The position numbers were made by a program, and so were the translations under genes. Positions 11,356 through 22,156 of a stretch of DNA of 64,000 nt are shown here, one piece after another. How positions within the stretch are numbered: position 1 is the stretch's first letter; each line of letters opens with the position of its first letter. The stretch comes from Adineta vaga (Eukaryota > Rotifera): NCBI GenBank assembly GCA_021613535.1, contig CP075493.1, forward strand, positions 17,298,001-17,362,000, read 5' to 3'. The notes beneath the pieces are model-generated. The model did no database searches. It saw only the letters and a list, made by a program, of their open reading frames with translations, and was not told the origin of the DNA.

Positions 11356-12813
11356 TCATGATGATCGATAAACTTTTCGACATTGAAAACAACCAATACG
11401 ATATCTTCTATTATTTGTCGATGTATATCGTAATTGTATTGGTCGATGATTATTAGATATTTTACTTAAATTAATATTTGAATCATAAACTATAAAATAT
11501 TCTTCGATATCAATTAATGAACACCACGATCTATTACGTAATTGTTCAATAATTTCTTTCGATTGATATAAAGCATTTGTTTTTCCAATATTAAACAATA
11601 ACATTGTAATAAAATAAGATTTTCCATTTTTCAATGGTTCTTTTAATATATTCTTTGTTAAATAAAGATCATTAACTTTACAAAAACATATTAATTCTAA
11701 ATAATCATAACCAGATGTAATAGTAACTTTATAATGAAATTCAAAATAATTTGATATTTTATTCCAAAATAATGTATGATTAATATCATTTTCAGGTATA
11801 TTATTATTAGTTATTAATGATTTTATTTTGAGTCTTTTAATATCAATATTTTTAAATATTGTTTGTATTTCTTCAATTAAATTTGGATAAGTTCCAAATC
11901 GATCGATTGATATAATTAATTGTTTTGAAGAATTATCATTACCAAATTGAATATAGATCAACTTAAATTGATTCATTTGACAAAAATTTAGAAATTGATC
12001 TATATTATGATCATCATTAATAGTAACTTGAATTTGAAATGATCCATTAATATTATCAGTTGGAACTAATTGATCAAGTAAAATTTTATATTCAATACTT
12101 TTTTCTTGAATATAATCAACAACATCATCAATATTTCGATTATTTTTAAGAAATATTTCTTTTATTTCAAATAAAATAAATGATGATCGTTTAAAATTTT
12201 CAATTGTTCGTAATCGAAGTAATTGTTCAACAATATCTAAATATCTAACAGAATGAAATAAATATTTTAATACACGATCTTCATTTTTTGTTGTGAAATG
12301 ACAAATATTACAAATAAATTGATCTAATTTCATTTCATTTGTTTTTAAATAACCATCATCATATTTATTTTCAATAATACATTGAAAACCTTCAAGATTT
12401 TCATAAAATGCAACTTGTTTTAATCGTAATGGATTAAAATATTTTGTTAAATAAATTGTTTTATAATCAATTTGATTTCTTAAAATAAATTCCGAAGGAT
12501 AAAATAAACATTCAATAGCGAGTAAATAATGTTTTTCTAATAATAATTCAAAATTTTCACATGAATGTATTGTAATATCACATTGATCTAATTGATATAA
12601 TTTAAATTGATGAAAATAATCAATTTCATCATGAAATTTCAAAGATTCTTGATGATATTTATCCGTATTTTTTATAACAATAAGAAAATCACGATCAGAT
12701 CCTTCATGATTTGTTCCATAAACCCATGAACCATAATTATAAATATTTGTTATTTGATCATTATCTAATTCAAGTTGAGTAATAAGCGATGTAACAATAT
12801 TTTCCATATGCAA
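11356..12813 (-). CDS. Nucleotidyltransferase-fold protein, 485 aa, single exon
   Basis: The intact frame runs from ATG 12813 (a second in-frame Met is residue 3) to 11356. The N-terminus has the Pol-beta-type nucleotidyltransferase signature: G28-S29 in YGSWVYGT, then SDRDF with D40 and D42, and a likely third acidic residue D79 in QCDITIHS. This is the GSxxYGTxxxGSDxD form seen in stand-alone minimal nucleotidyltransferases. The remaining 400 residues contain two beta-rich segments (around 250-320 and 345-440) that resemble each other loosely (FQIQVTIND and FHYKVTITSG starts). I do not recognise them. The substrate, nucleic acid or protein, is unknown. There is no signal peptide or transmembrane helix. 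AT-rich codons match the surroundings, and no frame defects are present. Confidence 0.75.
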   Translation of the reverse strand: MHMENIVTSLITQLELDNDQITNIYNYGSWVYGTNHEGSDRDFLIVIKNTDKYHQESLKFHDEIDYFHQFKLYQLDQCDITIHSCENFELLLEKHYLLAIECLFYPSEFILRNQIDYKTIYLTKYFNPLRLKQVAFYENLEGFQCIIENKYDDGYLKTNEMKLDQFICNICHFTTKNEDRVLKYLFHSVRYLDIVEQLLRLRTIENFKRSSFILFEIKEIFLKNNRNIDDVVDYIQEKSIEYKILLDQLVPTDNINGSFQIQVTINDDHNIDQFLNFCQMNQFKLIYIQFGNDNSSKQLIISIDRFGTYPNLIEEIQTIFKNIDIKRLKIKSLITNNNIPENDINHTLFWNKISNYFEFHYKVTITSGYDYLELICFCKVNDLYLTKNILKEPLKNGKSYFITMLLFNIGKTNALYQSKEIIEQLRNRSWCSLIDIEEYFIVYDSNINLSKISNNHRPIQLRYTSTNNRRYRIGCFQCRKVYRSS

Positions 12814-13705
12814 ATTTTCAAATGAATTATATTAGTGAGAGTTACACGATATTTATACAAGAAATGTATTCTATGAATAATATAAAATCTTTCGTTTTTC
12901 TTTTCTTTTCTTTTCTTTCAGAAATGAGTGGATACACGTGGCATTACATTATTGTCATTTATTTTCATCATCAAAATTGAGTCACAATTGGAAATTTGAA
13001 AGAGTTTAAACGTGTTTCGTAAGTTCTGTCTATTAAGATATAAGAAACGATAGAAAATATGAGAGAGAACGAGAAAAACTAGATGGCGCTGAGTGTATGA
13101 ATATAAAAGAGCACAAGATATACGCACATATTAGTGTACTCAAATAGAGAAGAAAAACTTCAATAGACATATATTTCGGAATTTTCTATACTAATAAGAA
13201 TATAAATTATAAAAGAGAAAATGGAATTAATGATAATCTCAGAAAGAATTTTATTGTTTGATAAGAATTCTTAATTGAACAATATTGAGGGTGTGGATGT
13301 GCTTATATCTTCTTCACCCACAACCACCCTGTAATCCATTAAAAATCTCTGATATTTCGTGACTACACACTTCTTTCGAAATTTTATCGATTACTTCGGA
13401 AAAAAACAGCGAATCTTTGTTGGATCTCATAAGCACCTTGCCCGAAAAGTTCAAAGATTTTCTCTAGGACTTGGTCATCAACAAAGACAGCGAATCAAAT
13501 TACAAAATCTTACGAAAAGATCGAGACCTGGAAACAGATCACCTCAGGTAAACTAGAACGAAAAAGTTTGATCGTTCTTTGATAAAACGTTTTTTTTCAT
13601 GAAGATAATAATAATAGAGTTCGATACCAAAAAATATGTTCTCATTATGAAATTTAAAAATAATGTTCTTCACTAACAGCCGTTTCATCTTCTATTGAAT
13701 CCAAT
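12814..13705. other. Intergenic, one hairpin repeat
   Basis: No gene recognised. It contains a CTTTT-rich microsatellite near 12900 and the hairpin at 13285-13330. Confidence 0.5.
13285..13330. repeat. Telomere-like hairpin repeat, copy 3
   Basis: TTGAGGGTGTGGATGTG on the left and CACCCACAACCACCCT on the right, separated by about 12 bases (CTTATATCTTCTT). Confidence 0.7.
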
Positions 13706-15832
13706 TTAGGATGCGTGTGTGTGTTTAAAGGTTGCAATACTCTCTCTCACACGTACAGGAAATCGTGCTCGTTTCTTTCGCAAACATCTTCCGTCATAAT
13801 GGAAAACATTGCACACACAGACGTCTATGAGTCTTCGTCGCTGTGGAATAACATCGTTCCATATATTCAGTGCTTTTTGTGCATGAATGCGTGCTTTCTC
13901 AAAATCGTTTTTTCTCCCATAAACAAGACTAATTTGATTGTAACTATAAGCAATTGCTTTCTGATGATTGTGTTCATGTTTTAAACGATGCTTCAAAGCT
14001 TTACAGTGTCTTTTCAATGATTCGTTATAGTTACCCAATTTATAGTATGTCATACCGATATCATCACAGATGTAACTGTATGTTTTATGATGTTGTACAA
14101 GTACTTCTTTTATTTTGTGCCAGTGCTCAAGTGCCAATTTGAACTGCTTTAATGCTTGTTTATACTGATCTTGTTGTAGATAAACTCTTCCTAGTTGTCT
14201 GTGACATTGAACAATTTTCGTTTTTATACCATTTTTTTCTGATGAAAAACATGTCTTTTCAGTTAAACTCAGTATTTCCAATCCTTCAGTACAATACTTA
14301 ACAGTCAAATCTAAATTGTTGTCTTCCATTGCTATCATGCCTAGATTCATGCACACATCCGCGTTTCTGTCAGTATTTGTTGAAGTGTAAAAATGATTGT
14401 AATATTGTACAATATTTTTGTTCCTATTATTGAAATGGTCTTCGACATGATAAGATTTGTATGTCCCACCATCTCTTTCAGCACGTAAATTCGTCACAGA
14501 TGTTATCAACTCATAATCGTGTTCATCGCATAATTCTAGTTTTACCAACCAAATATTTTCTGCTTTAACATATTCAAAATCGATAACATCAAAAACACTG
14601 CCGATGGAGAACAACACTTCATTTTCATGAGAAAATCGACTATATTTTGAGATATCAGCAAATCTCTTCATTCCAGTTAAATGTGTGTTAACAACAATTT
14701 CAAATAAAATAGATGTATGAGTATCATCTATAAGTGATGATCTAGCGAAAGCAACTGCCATTGCTCGATCTTTACTGGTTGAAAAAAAAACTGTATGTCA
14801 ACACATATTCTGAAATATTATTCTTTAGTTGTCTAAATTCAGTATGCGTAATCGCTTGTCCACGATAAAAAGTAAGAATATGATTATGTTTTAGAGTGAT
14901 AATCGTTTGTGAATGTTCGTTTTTAAGCAATCTGACCAAATCAGCAATGAAATAACGTAGTTTAAAGATGATGTCAACATTTTGTAACCGAAACGCTTTA
15001 TTAATGACTTCAAAGAAAAATGCATGATTTGTGTACCAATAAAAAGCATTTTCTGGACGATAATTCAGTTCAAATTCTTGAATAAGTGATTCTTGCATTT
15101 CGTTTCCTCTGTAGTAATTTTTATAAAACTTAATAAAATCCATCTTTGAGGTATCTTTGTCAATATCTAATAAAGTATTCATGAAATTTTCATACCATAA
15201 AAATGAACTAGTAATTTTTTGAGTTGATCTGTCGCTGTTAGGTACATCATTGTTAAACATTTCATCGAAAAAATGCATTGACATCATGTCGTCCGCTTTT
15301 AAACGTCCAATCTTATATGCTTTTACATCAATCAGAATTTCGAATAAATCACTCACTATCATACTGACCTGCAAAAAAAAGCTGATTTGTCTGAGAGATG
15401 TATTTATTTTTGAAATGAATTCTATTTTCAGAGTCTTGTACAACTCACCTTAGAAAATCTTGTTATTAATTCATTGTTGTCATCAATCTGAACTTTACTT
15501 AAAATATAAATGATCTTTAATAGAGGCATTTCGTGGATGATTGGAATAATGTTGACATTTAAATCTGATACGATTAGAATCATATATTCATTTTTTACTG
15601 TCTGCATAAACTTCAAACAAACTTCGTTGTTATCAAATGTTTGCACGTAATCCACAACATTACGCATTTCTATAATTTGGTTGGCTTGTACGTCACGATG
15701 ATTACTATCCACGTATATCAATGTATATTGTTCTAAGTTTATTCGTTTTGAATTATTGTTGAATTTTGGTGACTGTTGATCATTTAATTGAGACATAATT
15801 GGATGTAAAAGATTTACTTGAATTTGAAGCAT
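13706..15832 (-). pseudogene. Arginine ADP-ribosyltransferase with C-terminal TPRs, one +1 frameshift
   Basis: Exon 1 starts at ATG 15832 and ends at 15449. An 80-bp intron (15448-15369) joins K to VSMIVSDLF in phase 0. The N-terminal 130 residues are an uncharacterised domain. The ART domain follows: the R of the R-S-E triad in LTFYRGQA, the STS block (FFSTSKDRAMAVAFA), and the ExE in HENEVLFSIG. Between R and STS the frame breaks: a run of nine A on the plus strand (14782-14790) is one base too long, and eight would give an uninterrupted SFFSTSKDR. Four TPRs follow (ADVCMNLGMIAMEDNN..., RQLGRVYLQQDQYKQA..., DDIGMTYYKLGNYNES..., NQISLVYGRKNDFEKA...). The last 30 codons overlap a GTGTGTG-rich tract and look unrelated. 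It may be functional if the homopolymer length is a sequencing error. Confidence 0.8.
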
Positions 15833-16876
15833 TTTTCGTTTCTTGTTATTAATAAGGTTGCGTTTGTGCTATGTTGAAAAAAACATATGCCAGCACTTCT
15901 GTTCTCTCACTTCGCTTTTTCTTATTCGGCCTGTAACGGCTTCTTCATTTACCTACAAAGTATATAAATAAGCAAAATAATGACTCATTCATGCTACCCA
16001 CGCGTTTTGAGATATCGAGATCATATTTCCAACATGTGCTGTATTCAAACTATCTATCGTTATCATGACTCATGCGAATATATGGGGAGTTTTTCATTCT
16101 TGAGAACACATCTATGGATAAGACACGTGTAGAGAAAGAGAAACAGGATGAGAAAAAACACGTTTCTTCGTTTTCTTGTCTCAGGATAAGAAAGATATAG
16201 GAATCTGCCAATCAGAAGATATGATACACATTCGTTTGTTTTCAAATTATAGTATAAACAATTCAACCCATATTGTGGAATGTATTTTAACGAAAATTTT
16301 ACATTTAAAAAAAAGATTTCTTTTCATCGAGTTTGATCTGCTTGTACCATAAGAAATTGATACTACCTACAGTTATAAAAGTCTTTAGCATCGATTATAC
16401 ATATTGATGTTATAAACAAAGATTTTAGTTAATCCTATGAAGACCATCTTTTTCTGCTCATTTTCCTAGAATACATCTTAAACAGAGATCTTTTAATGTC
16501 AAACACTAAGAAAATTTAATATAAAATAAAGGTGTATTACCAAACCCATCGAAAAGGTTTCGTGGATTATGAAAACCATTTCTTTTGATTTGTCAATGCA
16601 TTCTGAACCTTTCGAAATCTACGAAATCAGTCGAAGAAATACTTTTTTCTAGACTCAACTGTGTACGACTTTCTACGGACTCCAGCCGGATATATTTCGC
16701 ATTTTTACTGCTTCGGACCTACACACAAAACAAAAATAAAACAATCTAGGTGAATAAGGAATATTTTCAAGAGCAGTCAAGAAGAAAGAGATCCTACCGA
16801 TGACATGATATCATTTAAATATGACACTGAAGTACCCTGAATTCAAAATAAAAATATAAACTGACACAATAAACGT
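15833..16876. other. Intergenic, nothing recognised
   Basis: About 1 kb of AT-rich sequence with only short frames lacking any domain signal. Confidence 0.5.
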
Positions 16877-17172
16877 TTGTCTTGTGTGTAGTATTCGCAT
16901 TAATGTGGAAGTTCTCTTTGTCATGACGTCCACCAATAAGAATGGGAGAGAAAATATATCCAAATGTCCCACATTATTCTTCTCTTATCAAAATAAACAA
17001 AAGTATTACTTGTATGGGAATATGATGGAAAAGAAACTAGTTGATGTCATTTTTTTAGATTTTCCCATTCTTTTACCAACTATTCATGTGTGTGTATATA
17101 AAGAGAGAAACCATTCCATGATTTCATTAACATTCATCTCAACATCGAACAAACTATAATATCAATACCATC
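16877..17172 (+). promoter_or_regulatory. Upstream region of peptide gene 1, duplicated before peptide gene 3
   Basis: From GTGTGTAGTATTCGCATTAA to the ATG this stretch is nearly identical to 18660-18951. A TATATAAAG box lies at 17095-17103, about 70 bp before the ATG, and a TGACGTCA-like half site (CATGACGTCCACC) lies near 16922. Conservation of the whole block suggests recent duplication of promoter plus gene. Regulatory function is inferred. Confidence 0.6.
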
Positions 17173-17428
17173 ATGAATCGTCTACTCCTTATTGTGCTTG
17201 TATTAACCATGAGTAAGTCTTTTTTTTTCTCAAGAAATATGTCGAATAGTAAATTCCCTCTTGGTGTGTATTTTAGTTATGGGAATGATTGCGGCACAAC
17301 ATTATTACCGAGTACCTGCTTGCGATAATCCATGCATTACTCGTGGCGCTGTTAATACATGTTGTAAAAGCCATGGATACCGACGAGGATGGTGTCACGC
17401 AACGAAATGGGCAAACTGTTACTATTGA
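17173..17428 (+). CDS. Secreted six-cysteine peptide 1
   Basis: Exon 1 is 17173-17212 and exon 2 is 17277-17428, with a 64-bp intron (gtaagt...ttttag). The 63-aa product has a short hydrophobic signal (MNRLLLIVLVLTM...) and a mature part starting near AQHYYRVPACDNPC. Its cysteine frame is C-x3-C-x8-CC-x9-C-x7-C, ending NCYY. The GYRRGWC block resembles the glycine-x-cysteine core seen in defensin-like peptides, but I cannot assign it to a named family. Size, secretion signal, cysteine density and tandem paralogues suggest an antimicrobial or toxin-like secreted peptide (inference). Two paralogues lie within 2 kb. Confidence 0.75.
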
Positions 17429-18273
17429 GAATATCACAACTGAGCGTTTACACATCCTATACTTTCATGCTTTTATCCTTGAAAAAAATCTATATACTTT
17501 ACTCTGCTTATCATTATTTGTTTTCAATTCATAATAATAAAAGGATTTCTTAAGCATATCTTTCATGTTTACAAAAAGAAAATGACGGTATACCTTTAAG
17601 TAATCAGAATCGTCTTCATTTTTATAAATTCACTACATATTGTAATGAGAACACGTATCAGAAAAAATTACGTTTTGTTACCACTCTTATTCCAGAATAT
17701 CTGGCAACATATACGACGGCTGTTAAAGAAAATTAGTCTTTGACGATTTTGTGTGGAAAATAATAAAAGAAGAAGCAAGAGAAGTTTAACGGACTGAGTA
17801 GATATTCGGGATACAATGCCTAGGATGTGGCTGATTTAACCGTAGAGATCCTAACCAATATAATGACTTTTCTTTCGATTTTTCTATTGGCAAGGATTAT
17901 TACAGAATCAGCATATCACTAAATGTTTCCTCGTCAATAAATAAATTTTTGCTTTTGAATGCGATCAACTTGCCGTTTTATCCTGATAACTCTATATTTT
18001 CGTTACAACTTCTTTCTATTAATCATTCTGAACTCCATCACGTATTTTTGACCATTTTCCTTTCAAAGAAGTTTCGTATCTACAATTATTTTCTTTATCA
18101 CAAATATGGAGGATGTGATTAGGAAATTGTTTTATTGTGAGTATTTGAAAATTACAATTTCACGAATGTTTATAAAAACAAAATAATCATAAGTAGAGTA
18201 GAGGATAGAGATTTTTTTGAAAGGAAAAAAAATATGATAGTATAGGTTGCATAGATGCTCAGCTGCGATATTC
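17429..18273. other. Intergenic between peptide genes 1 and 2
   Basis: 845 bases without a recognised gene. It separates the converging 3' ends of peptide genes 1 (+) and 2 (-). An AATAAAAGG polyadenylation-like signal lies near 17536. Confidence 0.45.
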
Positions 18274-18522
18274 TTAGTCGTAGCATACTGCCCACCGACC
18301 ATGTGTACACCAACCTCCACGGTATGTATGGCTTCTGCAACATGTGGCAACATGACCACCAGTTCTGCATGGCGTATTGCAGACAGGCGTATAATCCTGT
18401 GCTACGATCATTCCCATAACTAAAAGACAGAACAAGAAAGAATTTACTATTCGACGTATTTCTTGAGAAAAAAAAGACTTACTCATGGTTAATACAAGCA
18501 CAATAAGGAGTAAACGATTCAT
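18274..18522 (-). CDS. Secreted six-cysteine peptide 2
   Basis: Exon 1 is 18522-18483 and exon 2 is 18419-18274, with a 63-bp intron. The 61-aa product shares the start MNRLLLIVLVLTM with peptides 1 and 3. The mature region is DYTPVCNTPC..., with the identical spacing C-x3-C-x8-CC-x9-C-x7-C, ending AVCYD. Exon 1 and the intron edges are almost identical to the other copies, while the mature peptide has diverged strongly. It is transcribed away from peptide gene 3. Confidence 0.75.
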   Translation of the reverse strand: MNRLLLIVLVLTMSKSFFSQEIRRIVNSFLFCLLVMGMIVAQDYTPVCNTPCRTGGHVATCCRSHTYRGGWCTHGRWAVCYD

Positions 18523-18951
18523 GATGGTATTGATATTATAGTTTGTTCGATGTTGAGATGAATGTTAATGAAATCATGGAATGGTTTCTCTCTTTATATA
18601 CACACACATGAATAGTTGGTAAAAGAATGGGAAAATCTTAAAAATGATATTAACTAATCTTTTGTGTGTAGTATTCGCATTAATGTGGGAGTTCTCTTTG
18701 TCATGACGTCCACCATAAGAATGGGAGAGAAAATATATCCAAATGTCCCACATTATTCTTCTCTTATCAAAATAAACAAAAGTATTACTTGTATGGGAAT
18801 ATGATGGAAAAGAAACTAGTTGATGTCATTTTTTTAGATTTTCCCATTCTTTTACCAACTATTCATGTGTGTGTATATAAAGAGAGAAACCATTCCATGA
18901 TTTCATTAACATTCATCTCAACATCGAACAAACTATAATATCAATACCATC
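18523..18951. promoter_or_regulatory. Divergent promoter region between peptide genes 2 and 3
   Basis: The 430-bp spacer holds two inverted copies of the same TATA-containing promoter: CTTTATATA at 18592-18600 (minus) and TATATAAAG at 18874-18882 (plus). The gene-2 copy matches over about 140 bp (18523-18662) and then stops. The gene-3 copy extends to about 18660 and matches the promoter of gene 1. Confidence 0.6.
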
Positions 18952-19198
18952 ATGAATCGTCTACTCCTTATTGTGCTTGTATTAACCATGAGTAAGTCTT
19001 TTTTTTTCTCAAGAAATATGTCGAATAGTAAATTCCCTCTTGGTGTATATTTTAGCTTTTGGAATGATTGCGGCTCAATATTATGTTGGTGCATGTGCCC
19101 CATGTACACCTGGTCGAGCGGTTGATGTATGTTGCAAAAGACGTGGCTATCTGGGAGGGTTTTGTCAAGATGGTCGATTTCCCCTATGTTTTCGATGA
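18952..19198 (+). CDS. Secreted six-cysteine peptide 3
   Basis: Exon 1 is 18952-18991 and exon 2 is 19056-19198, with a 64-bp intron. The 60-aa product begins MNRLLLIVLVLTM and has a mature part around YYVGACAPCTPGRAVDVCCK, ending LCFR. The spacing is C-x2-C-x8-CC-x9-C-x7-C, one residue shorter in the first loop than its paralogues. It shares about 300 bp of upstream sequence with gene 1. Confidence 0.75.
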
Positions 19199-19980
19199 AA
19201 ATTTGAAAGCCGTACATCTTCTTCTGAAAGAAATTCGCCACCCTTTTCTCTTTTAATCATTCTTTCTTTCTTTCTATGGAAATCTTCATCTAATTATACT
19301 TCTCAAATAATCACAATAAAAATATTTCTCAATCATAACTTCCATATGTATGATTTCACTTACACTTGTGTTCTCCATTGGAATTCATGTAAAATTGTTT
19401 AATGAAAAAGGGTGCGTGTGGCCCTACCTTAGAAAAGATTGTTGATTAGATCGATCATGGGATAATGATTTGTTTTATTGTAAAAGGTTGTAGGCGTAGC
19501 GTGTGCACACAGTCTCTCGTCTTGCAGGGTAGGCGTGTTTCTACCTTTTACAGTCAATGGTTAAATGAGTCGAAACGACGAACGTTAGTTGAACGAATAT
19601 TTGAATTTAACTTTCATACTTGACACTACTGGAATATGTGGTGTTTCCTTCTCTTAGATCATAACATATCCACACTTTCAAGACATAATTTCAATCATGA
19701 TATTTTTCAACGATTAAATGCGAACTGCATTAAACATAAAAGTAACTTTCAAAGCGAATCTATCGTTTTATTGTGGCATAAACGAACATTGAAACTACAA
19801 GGTCAAAGTTCTTGAAAAGCTCACACTGAATGTTGATTCCTTTTTTTGAAAACATATATTTGCCGAAAGAGACGAAAAGAAAAGAACAAAAAAAGTTCGA
19901 GTTAATCTGTTGATAAACAATCGAGATTTTACATTCTACTATGTCAATATTTTGATAAAGCAACACATCTGGTGGCTAAG
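19199..19980. other. Intergenic with a small inverted repeat
   Basis: No gene. TGTAAAAGGT at 19479-19488 is inverted as ACCTTTTACA at 19543-19552, around a central GTGTGCACAC palindrome (19501-19510). It may be a short foldback element or a chance hairpin. Confidence 0.4.
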
Positions 19981-20922
19981 TTAAATATTATTGGATATGG
20001 TATGATAAAAATTCTCATGAAATGAAAATGGTATACGTATAGGTAAATACGCTCTTGTTATTTCTTTAAATGTTTTACTATACAATATGAGTATAAATGA
20101 TTTCTTTGTTTTTTGTTCCAAAACAATTGTTAATATAATTCCATCATCTTCTTCTGATGATTCTGATTTAGATACGAATATTGGTTCACTTGGAGATGTA
20201 CATGATTTTTGCCATAATCCAACTACTTGTCGAGTTTCTAAATCAATTTTAACTAATGCATCAAGAAAATAACCAGGAGGACCTCGAATAGCATAGATAT
20301 AGCGATAAAATTTTCCAATATAATCGGCATTAATTCTTGGTAGATCGATTTGGACTGGAACAAGACTATTTCCATAACTGATTGGATGTGATTCATGTTG
20401 ATTAGTGAATAATTTCTGAACGTTTTCAAAAGGTTCTACACATTGTTTTGTAGTTAAATTTAAATGAAATCGTCTTACATAACCTAAACCAGATGGGAAG
20501 GTATTTTGACAAAGTTTATCCAAAAATAATTCTTTTATCACCCGATGATGATCATATGCACATATATCAATAACAATCAAATATTCATTGTCTTTTTTCA
20601 TTTGATAAGCATTAATATGATGAAATGTGAAAAAAGCGGGTCCCGGAAAACGAGCTAGTTCCTCTCCAGTATCCAGATTGATTATACAAAAATAAGTGGG
20701 TATGGAATCATTCCATTTAAACATACCAGTTATCAATTCACTAGCTGATATTATCCGAATTGTTGGTAATAAAGAAAATTGTAATGGAATTTCCGATAAT
20801 ATTAGATAATCTTCAGTTATAGATGCACTATGCATATAAGATGCTGCGTCTTCATACGTATATCGATATGATTGTGTATTGAATTTTATTAATTTGTTAT
20901 ATTTTTCACTACGTTCATTCAT
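19981..20922 (-). pseudogene. Carotenoid cleavage oxygenase (BCO/RPE65 family), C-terminal part only
   Basis: The 313-aa open frame matches the C-terminal 60% of the family: YMHSASITEDYLILSE corresponds to the HSFxxTENY block, FFTFHHINAY to the FHxxNAYE block, and RIPFSFHENF to the terminal PxGFHGxF. Three of the four iron-ligand histidines are therefore visible (H31, H101 or H102, H302). The first ligand and about 200 N-terminal residues are absent, and no upstream exon could be found in the 1.2 kb before it. Members cleave beta-carotene or isomerise retinoids. This copy lacks a quarter of the propeller, so activity is doubtful. It could be a multi-exon gene with unrecognised 5' exons. Confidence 0.7.
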
Positions 20923-22156
20923 ATTAACAGTTTCGAAAATAATATAATAGTTCAGTACAAGATGCGCGGAACTTCGCGAAGGTTTCGAAGTTTGACTTCA
21001 GAACTTTCGTCAAATTTCCAAACTTAAAAAGGTTCCGTCGAATAGTGACGAAGTCGTTATTATTTTTCGGAACTTAAAATCGTTTCGTAGACGAATATTA
21101 AACCTATGAAGTTCGATGTAACACCTTTTTTTTAAAGTGTAGGTATAGCTCAATTAACTTCTTAGTTGAAAAGTTGAATGGTTATAACTCAAAAAGTTAT
21201 GACCCGATTTATAACTATCCTAGTTTTTTAACTCCAACAGTGAACAATTATCAATCAGACAACTATATCGTGATCCAGTTATTGGACTCATAATATGGAT
21301 GACAAATCATACCATACCGAGTATATTCATCTTTACATGGTTCAGATAATTAAAAGAAATGTTTATCTTTAAATGAATAATTTAGACCTCCATGATATAC
21401 ATCACGTATGAAATTAACATTAAATTCAGAACTGTAAGGATCTACGTAGTGTGTGATGACGCTAACTTTAGTCTCCGAAACAAAGAAAACCAAACAGCGA
21501 GACTTGTCCTAATGAAAGAAAATTCACGTAGTAAAATAAATTATCCTATCGTAATGATAAATGATATGCTGGTGAGTATCAACGTCTTGAGAGTGAGAGA
21601 TTTGGGTGTTTTATTTAAACTCCCACATTCTCATCCTCACTCTTACGCCCTGATATGTGAACTTATGCATAGACACATATTCCGACGAACATCGAACACT
21701 CGGCTAGTCCTTCTAATAAATACGATTCTTGCATGACAGTTACGATTGCTAGCAAGAGGGAGATGGATTGTTCGCTTATATTAGTTTTATTTTGAATGAA
21801 AAAAATATTGATTCTATGCTGAAAAGTATATCATGCTGCATGCTTGAAACTAACTACGACACACCTGCGTTGTCAGCAATCCTCGTTAGAATTAAATCAC
21901 GCTTTCTGTTTTCATATCAGGTCCTATGCTTTGTCAAACTTTGTTTGGTAAAAAATGTGAGTGATGGTTATAATATATATTGTAGAAAGAGTTTTTCCTT
22001 TTCAGCTTTTACAAGCGGGAGAATAGCGCACGACCGACTAAATCAAAAGTAGGAACGATTATCGTTTGAAGACGATCAATGTTCAAGTTACTCTTGTAGT
22101 CAATTCTAGCAACTTATTCTACTGGATCTCATAAATACTCCGAACGAAGAAAATCG
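20923..22156. other. Intergenic with GAACTT/CGAAG-rich repeat and a degenerate hairpin
   Basis: Bases 20960-21130 are made of repeated short words (GAACTTCG, CGAAGTTT, GGAACTTAAAA) in both orientations, directly abutting the truncated oxygenase gene. A weak copy of the telomere-like hairpin lies at about 21588-21646 (TTGAGAGTGAG...CTCATCCTCACTCTTA). No gene seen. Confidence 0.45.
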
